Made by a program: the position numbers and the translations under genes | Origin: Agelas oroides | Lineage: Eukaryota > Porifera > Demospongiae > Agelasida > Agelasidae | Length of the DNA: 64,000 nt | Reading direction: 5' to 3' | Assembly (NCBI GenBank): GCA_949130485.1 | Contig: OX422196.1 | Location: 7,111,054 to 7,175,053, forward strand | The notes under the pieces: generated by a model | Database searches by the model: none | What the model was told of the DNA's origin: nothing | Seen by the model: the letters and a program-made list of their open reading frames with translations, nothing else | Shown: piece after piece, positions 35,072-46,973 of the stretch | Position numbering within the stretch: position 1 is the stretch's first letter | Layout of the letters: every line of letters begins with the position of its first letter

Positions 35072-35631
35072 CAATCCCTGTACCAACAAATAGTGCTGTG
35101 GATTTTCATACTCCAACAACTGTGTTAGTTGCTGTGAATCTTTCGTATGTTAATAACTGCGCTAATTGTTGTGAATTTTCATTCGCCAGAAACGGTGCCA
35201 ATTGCTGCGAATCTTTCGTACAGCTAGTGAGGTAAGCGATAGATGGACATGATTGGCAACACGGCAGAAATCAGCATTTCTTCAACCTGTGTTAAATCCT
35301 AACCCTCGCTCTCTTCTACGCTGCAGTCTGTCTTCTCTATTCCCTGATGACTCGGGGACTCTTGGTGAAGAATTGCTGTACGACTCCATTGTAGAACACG
35401 TGGCGTCTGCATGTATACTATACGTGCGTTAAATTGGATAAGTTTAGGATATGCGGCACGACGTACGACACATAATTCCGAGCGAAGCGAGGCTATACAC
35501 GCGTTCAATTGAGATTTTTCGTCGTCGTCGTCGTCGTCATCAATGGTAAACCGGAAGTTGGCCTAAAAACTTCGATATCTCAACAATGGTCTACGGGATC
35601 ACTATCAGACTGGTAGGCTGAAAGCTCTAGC

Positions 35632-36289
35632 CAGTGGCGGATCTAGAAATTTAGAAAGGGGGGTTCAGTCACCGGCGCGGAAATTTTTCGGTTGCCACGC
35701 CCACTTTCGGTCACGTGAACGCAAATAAAATATAGCTGGAAGGCCGAACCGAGGGGTCCGTCACAAAAGAAATCTCGTACACTGTCCGACAGTGTTGTTT
35801 TAGTTAACTATAACTTTAACTAAATACATTTTGGCCTTTTTAAAATTTAGTTAACCAAAACTACAGCTAACTAAAATTTTTGCTAAGCTGTTCCCTATAA
35901 CTAAAATATCCAAGAACATACAAGAAGAAACCTGTCGGCAGAAATCCAAACTGAAATCCAGAAATCCACTGTGAAATCCAGAAATCCACTCTGAAATCCG
36001 AAATCCACGTGAAATCCAGTAGATTTCTAAATCTCGTACGCCGAGGCGCGCCGTGGCGGACCCCTCGGGCCGAACTGAATATCTCGAAGCAACTCTAGGC
36101 CTAGTCAAACGTCTGGAGATCAGTAAGGAACTGATACGTGAGTGTGTAACTGTGCCTGGTTGTTGTTGCTGCATGCCACTGCTGCATAATCATTTGATGG
36201 ACTCGTGCAGTTATGTACGCAAAATACATTACTAGCCACGAAAGGGGGGTGCATTTGCACCCCCCTTACCCCCGCTAAATCCGCCACTG
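35632..36289. mobile_element. Nested inverted-repeat DNA element, 658 bp
   Basis: Ends CAGTGGCGGATCTAG and AAATCCGCCACTG, with GGGGGGT blocks just inside each end. The flanks share CTAGC, a possible short target duplication. It contains an inner inverted pair (CCGAGGGGTCCG at 35749; CGGACCCCTCGG at 36057) and repeats of GAAATCCAGAAATCCACT near 35940-36020. There is no transposase ORF. Confidence 0.65.
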
Positions 36290-36899
36290 CTAGCTGTTAC
36301 TAAACAACTGTGAGCGAACTGTGTCGGTAGCCCAAGGGAAACAGATGCAGGAGTGAGATATCCGCAAAACACGGATTTCTCCAGAAGGGTAGGCACAACA
36401 GCTACCAAACTTACTGGTATGACAGTTCCACCTGTGAGCAACCCACGGCAGACAAATAGCGACTGTACCATAAGACAAACATGCTCTTTGTTCTACCAAC
36501 TCAAGCTTACAACAGCAGCCATTTTTACATGGTAAGACTGGTCTGGTTCCCAGGATACGTGGATTGGGAACGTAGAAACTATACTTGGGAAATACGAGGG
36601 CAAACGCGGACGTTCGCGGAGCGAGGTCCATTTGCACAATGTGTATCCCTAGTATATATATATACATATTCTTCTTGGGACGTGGCCAACGGTTACTCCA
36701 GATCTTTCCACTGCCACAGCAAAAGGGTCCCGACGGTTTTCGGCTTCGATAACCTCTCTCCGACAGTGGAGCTCCATATCTCGCGGTAAACGTGATAGCT
36801 ACGAACCATTGCTTCGAAGGTATACTCCGCCATTTCTACTCGAATCGCTCCTGCATAGCACGTGATAGACTCCACCCCTTATATAGGCGGTGCAGGTGC

Positions 36900-37149
36900 A
36901 GAGGAGGTCGGACACGGTTGAACTTTACTAATTAAAATGGCTGAGGTCACACTAATTGATTTTGCGTAGCTCAACAGACTAGCTCTCTCGACTTTTACTG
37001 AGGGGGGCCCCAGTTTTCAAATCAAGATTCAAGGCTGGGGCAAGTCATAGAAAAAGCTAAAAAGCTTTCTACCTTGCAATATCCAAGATCAATTAGTGTG
37101 ACCTCAGCCATTTTAATTAGTAAAGTTCAACCGTGTCCGACCTCCTCTG
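36900..37149. mobile_element. Nested MITE, about 250 bp, 60-bp inverted ends
   Basis: Arms 36900-36962 and 37088-37149 are inverse copies (GAGGTCGGACACGGTTGAAC then TTTACTAATTAAAATGGCTG). Both flanks read GGTGCAGGTGCA, whereas the compact sister element at 43176 reads GGCGGTGCAGCAG without it. The sister therefore preserves the empty site. Confidence 0.85.
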
Positions 37150-37457
37150 GTGCAGGTGCAGCAGATCATTTAAGTGGGCGGGGTTAGTCCTGATACGGAT
37201 CCGCGAAAATAAAATCGCGAAAATTTTACCCCGCGAAACTTTCTAGCTATACGGTAATAATATGGGTCAATCTTATGTATTACTCCACACATTTTACATA
37301 AGATGGTCCCCATGAAGGGTTAAGAACCAGAGTGGTCTGTCTATCCTGTACATTTTCCATAGTAGGAACAATTATACCTAGAAACCCACAGGCAGTTCAC
37401 TGACTCCTACATGCCCAGACGGCTGTTTTGTACTTCAAGTTAGCAACAAAAGTCCCA

Positions 37458-37458
37458 A

Positions 37459-37492
<34 letters not shown>

Positions 37493-40400
37493 GCTTTACA
37501 GCTGCAGTATGAGGTGGTGATATAAAACTGAAGTGAAATGAGGAGTTCATAGTGTGTGGTGACTGTTGGATAGTATTGAGCCTGTCTACAGCTGAGGGTC
37601 AACTATAACATGTATAGCAGCCAGGACATAAAAATTAAGCTTATAGTTAGGTTTAACTGATTATGAAACAGTGAATATGTGTAATTGCATGTAGTTACAA
37701 TGATCGGAAGTTTGATTTGGGTTGTGAGAAGCATTTTGAGCATGGGCATGAGAAGTGGTAAGTGCAACTGTTGGAAGCGTCAAACTTTGATAAGAATGAG
37801 TCCCAGAATAGTTCTTTTAGATTTCTCTTGATGGAATCCAAAGAGAGAGAAAGGTCTATTAGTGGTAGGGAGTTCCAGAGATATGGTAGTCTGTTGAAGT
37901 ATAGTTGTTTATCTCGGTTGCTTTTGATGACTGGCTAGACTAGCTTTCTGTGGCTTCTTGAACGAGTAGGATTGCTGCTGAATGAAACGTAGTCTAGGAT
38001 ATCAAAAGAGTCTGGGTTTTTTAATGAAGTAATAAAAAAGCAGATGTCGTTGAGCTCAAGCAGCATTGCAATTGGTAATAGATGGAGTTTGATTAGTCTA
38101 GTTCTGTAATCTGAGTTGTAATCATTGAGAATGTACTTGGTAGCACGACGTTGAAGTGATTCCATTGCATTAATATCTTTGGTTAGGATCGGTCTCCAAA
38201 TTTGGGAGCCATACAAGATTTGGGATCTGACAAGAGATACATAATTATAGTTGTTTCTTGGTGGTGGTATTGTTGGTTGAACTGAAGGTCCGGCGAAGTA
38301 ATCCTAAGATGTTGTATGCTTTAAATGTAACTTTGGATATATGTTGGTGCCAGGAAAGGTCGGATGAGACTAGGATTCCAAGGTCTTTTTGAAGACTACT
38401 TGATATAATGGGTTGATTGTTGATGAAGTAACGATGGTGGTTTTCATTTGCAGGTCCAATTGACAGGAGAGAACATTTGGTCTCGTTGAACATTAGTTTC
38501 CATGTGGTACTCCATAGAGATAGAGCGTCGAGGTCAGACTGGAGTAAAATGTAGTCTCTGGGAGAGCTAATAGGTTGAAGACATTTAGTGTCATCCGCAA
38601 ACAGGAAGATCTTGGTGTATTTAACAGAGGGTGGCAAGTCGTTGATATAAGTAAGGAATAGGAGAGGGCCTAGTAGACTACCCTGGGGAACACCGGAGAT
38701 TACAGGTAGAGTTGATGAGGTGTAACTATTGATCCGTACATGTTGGTGTCTGCCCATTAGGTATTCACGAAACCATTTCCAGGTGCTTCCAATTATACCA
38801 ACCTTCCATAGTTTCAGTAGGAGTTCTTGATGTGGTACACTATCAAAGGCTTTCTTGAAGTCCAGGTAAATGATGTCGCATTTGGAGCCTTTGTTTAATT
38901 CACTGTGGATATTGCTTAGGACTAGCAACAGTTGCTGGGTTGTGGAATGATGTTGGCGAAAGCCAAATTGGTGGTGTGATAGGGTGTCGTTATTAGTAAT
39001 GAATTTGATCAAATAGTTGTAGATAAGCTGTTCGAGAACTTTGGATACAATACATAATAGAGATATTGGTCGATAGTTTTTTGCTTGAGATTTGTCACCA
39101 GATTTAAAGATTGGTGTAATTGCATGGCATTTCCAATCGATAGGTAAGGAGGGTTTGGACATGCTTACTGAGAATAAGTGATGAAGAGGCAAGTACAGAG
39201 CTATGGCACAGTGCTTGAGTAGCTTGGGGCCGATTCCATCACAGCCACTTGATTTTGTGGGATCTAGTGAGGACAGTGCTTTGAAGACCTCAGAGTCTGA
39301 GAAAGATATAGAACATAAGCAGGATGGAGGTAGTGGTATGGAGTCCATGTTTGGTAGAATGAATGGGCTTTTTGTGAAGACAGAATGGAAAAAATTGTTA
39401 AAGAGTTCAGCTTTCTCAGTGTCGCTAGTTGCACTTGAGTCGTTTAAGAATACAGTAGCTGGAATGGAACTTTTCCTGCTAAGAGAACGTACATAGTCGA
39501 ATATCTTTGCGTTATGTGGTCCAGCAAAAGACTGGACTAGTTGGGATTCATACATGGATTTGGCATGAAGAATTTTATTACTGTATTCGAATTTTAGATT
39601 GGTCAGTTTACTTTGCAGAGGAGGTGTTGGATGCTTGGAGAGTCGTTTCTTCAAGGTGCGCGCATGCACTTAGAAATAGGTCTAAGTTCAGGGGTGAACC
39701 AACATGGGAATTGGTGTCGCCTTAGTCTAACTTTTGGAATGAAATTGTCCATAGCATTGTGGATTGAATTCTTTATAGTTGCCCATATGAAATCAGTGTC
39801 CTGGCTTTCCATACATAGAGAGTAGTCGAAATCCAGTAGGTATGATAAAATGCCATTGTAGTTTGCTTTTGGAAAGTCATAGACATATTTGGGAACAGTG
39901 TTGCTGCTATGGAGAGCTGGTTGTGATAGGATCTCAAAAGTGATGCCATAGTGATCTGAAGTTGACCAATTGCTGGCAGTATCTATGGTGAGGTTAGCAA
40001 TACATTCGGTTGAACTGGTGAGGATAAGGTCGAGTATGTTGCCTCTTGTATGAGTCGGGTGGTCCACTAGCTGGATTAATGTGTTGTCAAATACAAAGTC
40101 ACAGAAGGTTTTGGATACCGTTGAGGATGCTGAAAGTGTGTCCCAATGGATGTCGGGTAAATTGAAGTCTCCAACGACAATAGTGTCTGAGGATGGGTCA
40201 GATTGAATGACTTGTATTAAGATAGAGACTAAGATACTCATTGTAGGAAGGTCGTTAGAGCCTGGTTGGATGTAGACACATGTGAGAATAATTGGTTTGC
40301 GGAGGTTTAATTTGATAGAGAGAATTTCAAATGCATTGCTACTGGGTAAGTAGGGAGTGATGGCAGTGACTGGGATATTGTCTTTAGTGGCAATCAGCAC

Positions 40401-41170
40401 TCCGCCTCCACGGGAAGGCCTGTCGTTGCGGTTAATGTTGTAATTGGAAGGGAGAATCTCTTGGTCGAATAAAGAGTCGGATAGCCAAGTTTCGGATAGA
40501 CAGACTACGTCAAAGTCGGACGAGTAAACATGTGCTTGAAATGCTGACAGTTTGTTGACTATACTTCTGATGTTGAGATAATAGCATGTAATTGAGTTGT
40601 AATCATTATTATTAGAATCACTAGTGGGGATTCTTGGGTGTGAAACATTACTGTTGTTGTAATTGTTGTTGGATGTTTCAACACAATCAAGTTGTAAGGG
40701 TTCGCTATTGTTAGGGTTTTGGGAATCAATGAATGGAATTTGAGAAGGGGTTACATTATGAGTGTTCCGCAATGCCGAAGATAGTCATTGTGAGTCGGGT
40801 TCAGAGTCAGTGGCGTTGCTGGTGGTCTCAGGGGGAGACACTTTGGCCTTGTATACAAAGTTTGTAACTGATCCGTGCTTTTGACCTTGCACGTAGAGAC
40901 AATTTCCTCGTAATTTGATAATTTTTTTGTCAGTACCATTTTGGAGGAGCTTCTTTCTTTCATAGAGTAGTATTTTCTCGGTTTTTCTTTGTTCTTGTGT
41001 CATGTCTGGCTTTATAGAGATTCCAGGCATGTTTGCCAGTTTGGCCCGATTGGCTAGTATTGACTGAACATCGCTAGTGCGGGTGAGTTTGACTAGGGTA
41101 GGTCTTGACTTAGCTTCATGGTACTTGCCTAAGCGAGTGCAGTCTCTAACCGAGGTCTCAGGCACAGAAT
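37458..41170 (-). mobile_element. CR1/L2-type LINE, degenerate
   Basis: Minus-strand order: ORF1-like protein (40785-41165; DCTRLGKYHEAKSRPTLVKL), apurinic-type endonuclease (39651-40772; LNIRSIVNKL, CLSETWLSD, GDFNLPDIHWD, SDHYGI), reverse transcriptase (38245-39669; NYRPISLLCIVSKVLE, YLDFKKAFDSVPH, SGVPQGSLLGPLLF, FADDTK) and C-terminal domain (37690-38216; YGSQIWRPIL, LWNSLPLI, CTYHFSCPCSKC). It ends in an (ATT)n tail at 37458-37492, as usual for this clade. Lesions: a frameshift at 39651-39669 splits endonuclease from RT; another near 38216-38245 cuts the RT C-terminus; an in-frame TAG at 37935 follows. The 5' end is uncertain. Confidence 0.9.
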
Positions 41171-41197
41171 TGTCTACGTTTCTAATGACATCAGATA

Positions 41198-41400
41198 ATA
41201 AATTTACTATGATATGCCTAATTCCATTGTAAGAAATGAATTGCTTATAATTTACTATGATATGCCTAATTCCATAGTAAGAAATGAATTGCTTATAATT
41301 TAATTACTATGATATGCCTAATTCGAAATGAATTGCTTATAATTTACTATGATATGCCTAATTCCATAGTATGAATATAATTTACTATGGAATTAGGCAT
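41198..41400. repeat. 48-bp tandem repeat followed by an inverted copy
   Basis: Units containing TTTACTATGATATGCCTAAT start near 41203, 41251, 41304 and 41343. Then TTTACTATGGAATTAGGCAT (41380) reads in inverse orientation to CCTAATTCCATAG, so the array ends in a small hairpin. Confidence 0.8.
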
Positions 41401-42360
41401 AGCTACCATGGTAAATTATGGGACTTTTGTTGCTAACTTGAAGTATAAACCAGCTGTCTGGGCATGTAGGAGTCAGTGAACTGCCTGTGTGTACAGACCT
41501 TGATGAACTCTGTAACCAATGAAGGCAGTACCAAGTGTCCTGCGCTATATACCTAGGTAAGTGTACAGCTGGCGTTTCCTCAAATTGTGTACATACCTTG
41601 CAGAACTCTGCGACCAATGAAGGTTGCACCTAGCATAGCTAGATAAGTGTATAGCTTTCTAGGTACAATTGCCATGGATTATGTAACTCTGGACTTATTA
41701 TATAATAATCATGTGATCTGATTATGTAAGATTATGTAAGATGCCATGTGTGGAGAAAGTACTTGGCTGTTGTTGATTTGCCTGCATGATCTGGTGAACA
41801 GTTCCAGTGCATGCCCAAGCACATCTTACAATAGTACAAAACAATTTGTTGCATGCACAGGCATGTTATTGCAAGCATCCAAACTTGAGAACCGGGATGC
41901 TGCAACATGTCAGGACCTTAGCTCAAGTTTCTACAACTCTTGTAGTATACATTGAGTACAGCAGTCATTGAGCATGCATAATTATATACATTTTGTACTG
42001 TGGTTCTTAACCATTCATACTTATTAGGGACCGTCTTATATAGAATGGGTGGAGCAATACATAAGATGGACCCATATATATAGGAGGCTTAGTACATAAA
42101 AAAGACCCATATAGTATAGGGATAAACAAAAGACCATATACTATAGGAAACTTCATACATTAAAAATATATACCCTTATTACTATATAGTATAGGGGACT
42201 TTTCCTACATAAAGTACATTGCTATCAACCCGATTTAACAACCCAAATCAGATCTGATTCGATGTGATATCATCGACGTTTTGCCCGAGTTTGCCCATGA
42301 ATTTCCCAATCCCGTTTCAGGTGCTCTATTATCGCTAATGGTTTTACATTTACACATACA
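41401..42360. other. AT-rich intergenic region, no gene seen
   Basis: Two related blocks at about 41505-41590 and 41590-41660 share ACCAATGAAGG and CTAGATAAGTGTA-like words. 42020-42200 holds degenerate repeats of TATATAGTATAGGGGA and ACATAAAAAAGACCC. No supported ORF. Confidence 0.5.
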
Positions 42361-42453
42361 AAATTAACAGCAATCACATCTCCTATAACAGTATAGGGCT
42401 TTTGCCTATACCATAAAATAAACGAGTGTTCATTTCATTTTGTCTGTTGATCT

Positions 42454-44970
42454 TCAGTTGCTCTTTTTGGGCAGGGGTCGAGGTGGGGTGTAGGGGACGT
42501 TGAATCCAAAAGCTTGTGGTCCTACCACTTGCATGGCCTCTGGAGTCAACAGCATGGGGTTGGCAGGCAGGGCAAGCACTCCCACCCGCATCCCATAGCG
42601 AATGGTCTCTGTTGTGATAGGGTAACCTGGAGGAAGGTAGTAGAACATCATATAATAGCACATTTCACAGCATACTGTAGTTCCTTGATTCCTTCCCGCG
42701 GGTACTACCGTATAGCTAGAAAGTTTCGCGGGGTAAAATTTTCGCGGATTTCGCGGATTTGTCTCCGCCCGCGAAAATTTTAATCCGCGAAAAATAACAA
42801 CATTAGATCTATATTACGTCATTGATCTCGCATGCGCGCACATTAGCGTCAGCTTGCATGGGATCTCTAGTCCTCCTTGGGGAAGGTCTTCAGAATAGCG
42901 CCTATCTCCGGTTATTTCGCAGTCTATACGACCACCCCGTCTCAAGAACATCGAACATATGGACGATATTCTTCTTGGGACGTGGCCAACGGTTACTCCA
43001 GATCTTTCCACTGCCACAGCAAAAGGGTCCCGACGGTTTTCGGCTTCGATAACCTCTCTCCGACAGTGGAGCTCCATATCTCGCGGTAAACGTGATAGCT
43101 ACGAACCATTATACTCCACCATTTCTACTCGAATCGCTCCTGCATAGCACGTGATAGACTCCACCCCTTATATAGGCGGTGCAGCAGATCATTTAAGTGG
43201 GCGGGGTTAGTCCTGATACGGATCCGCGAAAATAAAATCGCAAAAACTTCGTCGAATGAGTTTCCGCGAAAATTTTATCCCACGAAACTTTCTAGCTATA
43301 CGGTATTAATTTCAGACCGTACTTACCCACGGGTACAATACAAGGGTGGGTTCAATTAACTTCAGCCTAGTCCGGCGTGCGCTCCAGTCGCACGTGTGCC
43401 ATCAAAATACACACGACTGACGTCTTTGTGTGGCACAAATACTAGGTACGTACAGTGCAGTACAGTGCAAGAGTACAGACCGGCAAGACAAGCGATCTGA
43501 GTCATCCAAGTCGTCCTCATTGCCAGCAATGAGTGTGGGTGCGTAACCATGCAGGAACTATTCAAGGGCAGGATTAATTTTCTTCAGCTCAAGTAAGCGC
43601 TTGCGTGCAGGGTTAATTCAAGGGCGGGAAGAAATCAAGGAAATACGGTAGTTATGATCTATTTTTGATTGAGCTGAATATTTCAAACTCATTTCTAATA
43701 CTGGTTCATATTCATTGTTCCTTGGGTAGATTGGTCCAAAACTAACTCCAGTGTGGATCACTTTCAGTACATGCATGGTTAATTTTTAAAACACAGACTA
43801 GCCTCATACCCAGGTGGCCTGGGTATGAGGCTGGGATCCAGACAACTGCAAAATTCTGTTCAGGAGGAGCATGGAAAGGATCACAGTTCTGTGTCACTAC
43901 ATGATGACAGAGCCATTTGTTTGACCTTGTCCAGTAGCCAGCACGGTGGTCTCTATGGTGTACAGTTGGGTCGTCACTCACCAGTGTCCGAGTCAATCAC
44001 ACAGATGAGATCTGGGGTGCACGCCAGTACGACACCCTCCACTAGCTTGGTCCCACTTCTCTCCAGCTCCTGAGCAATGTAGTTCTCGTTCTTGGCATGA
44101 ATCTTGATCAGGGCACCAACGTAATCCTCCAGCCCTTCCACCACCGCGACCAGCCTGCTGAACCCTGCTTCAGTGATACAGTCCACACTCAGAACCTGCA
44201 GGTACAATCCGGGAAACATCGTCATAACCAAGCTTCCGTAGCACCACCCTTTATTCTATTTCGTGTGTGCACATGTACATTGACTACAATGCAAGCTAGC
44301 TTAACCTCATCCCCAAGCCCCACCCAGCTTTTCAATGCTTATGTACGAAAAGCCAGGTGGGACCTGGGAATGAGGCTAAGCTAGCTCACGTATGGAAACA
44401 AGCATGGTTCAAGTACAATCTTAAACACATGCTACAATTCCCTAAAGTGATCACAGATATGAAAAAAAAACAAGCTATTAAATGAAGAGTTTTTTTTTCC
44501 TCACCAACAAATATGTTGCTAACTAGTATGGGGAACAGCAACACCAATCTGCGTGCTAAATATTTTTTCTTTTACTTGACCAACTCTCTGGGCTAAATTC
44601 TCCCACTTATAGCCACGTGATTCAAAGTGACTTTATGAGCAGACCTTTCCCTAGCCTGGTTCCAAGTACAGAGAAAGAGTAAGTAGTCTTGTATCCCCCA
44701 CATACAAGAAAGAGCCTGGGTACACGGCTAGAGGAGGAGGGAAGCTGCCCCTCTGCACAGGCTAACCTTTCCTGTGAGGAGGATAATGCCCTTCTGCTGT
44801 TCTTTGATGGCATCAAGGACGTTGGTGTGTGTGTGTTGGGCTCTCAGCACTGCCCTCCCCAGCTGCCACGCCTGACTCATGGTGAAGAAGATGCATTTGT
44901 TCATCACTTCAGACATAGTCATTGCTCCAAAAGTCACCCCTGCTATCATGCTGGGTGTGTGAGGGTGGTG

Positions 44971-45017
<47 letters not shown>

Positions 45018-46917
45018 CGTGTATGTGTGTAAGAGGGGTAGAAGGGGGGGACAGGAGTAAGAACAGGTCTTGTGGGTATGTGTAGTGAGGGAAGGAGCAT
45101 GTAGTGGAGTGTGAGTGTGCAAGTGTGTAAGTGGGAGAGGTGTAAGGGAGGGACAGTGCATGTGCAGACAAAAAGGTCACATACCCCATCCGCACACATT
45201 CCGTCCTGAAAAAATCCTCAAGGAGCTTTGCCCCGTCAGTGTGTGTGCACAAAATGGTCTCTCCCTTATCATCTGCCACCGCAGCTGGGTAGGGCTTGAG
45301 TCCGTAGATATAGGGGCAGAACATCTGCAGCTCTGGGAATGCCCTCCCCATGCCGTCAACATCCAGGACAGGCAGTCCCGTGTGTGCCGCCACTAACAGT
45401 GGCTCAAAGCTGTTGACCCCCCCAGCTTCCGCACAAATGAGAGCAGTGATGCGACGGTTCTGAGAAAGACATCGCGAGAGGGTTATATAAAGCACAACAA
45501 AGTACAGTACATGCTTGGGATCACTCACCAGTGGGATATTAGCCGTTGGTCCAGTGTCAATGTTCCTCAGCCCAGCCTCGTCGGCCACCCACACTTTCTC
45601 ACCCGTGAAGAGTGTCCTACAGGTCACGGCAACTTGCTCATTCCCACTCTTCCCCTCGTCCACCTCACAGACTCCACTGGCCAGTGCCTTTTCGAGCTGA
45701 CGCAGAGCTATTGTAGTCTCAAAGCTGGTCACCAGCTTCTCATTCAAGACAGCTGGTGCCCCCATTATCGCCATTGCACACAGCAGACCCATCTCTGATG
45801 ACTGCATCCTGGGGGGGAGGGGGAGGAGGGGAGGAGGGGAGGGAGAGAAGGGGGGGAAGGGGAGAAGAGGGAAAGGGGGAGGAGGGGAGGAGGGGAGGAG
45901 GGGAGGAGGGGAGGAGGGGAGGAGGGGAGGAGGGGAGGAGGGGAGGGGAGGAGGGGAGGAGGGGAGGAGGGGAGGAGGGGAGGAGGGGAGGAGGGGAGGA
46001 GGGGAGGAGGGAAGGAGGGGGAGGGAGAGGAGGAGAGGAGGAGGTACTATCATGACATTGTGTGTATCTGCTGTGAAAGAAAGTAGGCACTGCTGTGTAT
46101 CTATATATCTGATGTGAAGAAGACATTGTCACATGTATATCTGCCCAGGGGGATATTGTACAAGTGCCAACTGTAAGATAAGGCATACAGTAAACATTCA
46201 TGTTGCCAGGGTGGTGCTTATTTTGTTATGGCATCTTTGGTTGCCAAAACCTTAAATATGGAAGTTGAAATCATGAAAAATTCTATTGGTAGTCTTTATT
46301 GCCACTTAATGACCACAATCTGTTAAAAATCATAATACCGGTACTCAAGACAAAATTTGTTAAAAATCAAGACAACTTTAGCTGCATGTGGAGGGGATGC
46401 CAGGCCAAACTGGATTCCATGACTTGCACGCTTCGGAATTTCATACAGTAACTCCCCAAAGATCAGCGGGGTTTTCCCCAGTAAAGTCTTGGCAGTGACA
46501 TAAGCAACATTTCTTAGGATAATAAATATTAGTTAAAACTTCAGAATCAACCTCAGAGCTAACAAAAAAATTGCTGGGGGGGATGCCCCTACGTTCATCC
46601 TATGATCTGTACTTCCAAGCCTGATGAGTCACTGTCCCCCCCCTCCCTCTCCCTCTCCCTCACTTAAAAACCCTACTCTTACGTACTACAATTCTCCTGA
46701 AGGAGTTACGATAATGGTTGCCATGCTTACTATAATGTACACACACACTGTACATACTGTACCGGAAGGGGTTGAATATCTGGATGTCCTTTCCTTGTTT
46801 CAAGAGCTGCAGGGCCATCAACCGGCCCATGTTTGGGTCCCCCCCTCCCCCACATCCCAGGATCCCCGTCCCTATGGCCAGACACTCCACATCATGAGAG
46901 CTCAATGTCCAGATATG

Positions 46918-46973
<56 letters not shown>

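Larger units (their letters stand above)
34707..37256. mobile_element. Long inverted-repeat element with nested insertions
   Basis: Left end ACCGTATAGCTAGAAAGTTT then CGCGGGGTAAAATTTTCGCGG; the right end is the exact inverse (CCCCGCGAAACTTTCTAGCT ATACGGT). A compact 600-base copy lies at 42706-43305, sharing both ends and the inner block at 36668-36890. Inside this copy are a helicase-like fragment (34907-35052), a second inverted-repeat element (35632-36289) and a third (36900-37149). Confidence 0.8.

Noticed and set aside
44728-46201. 441-residue continuous minus ORF with poly-Pro/Ser head
   Set aside because: It fuses three true exons with introns that happen to lack stops and with the pyrimidine tract; family alignment and splice sites support separate exons.
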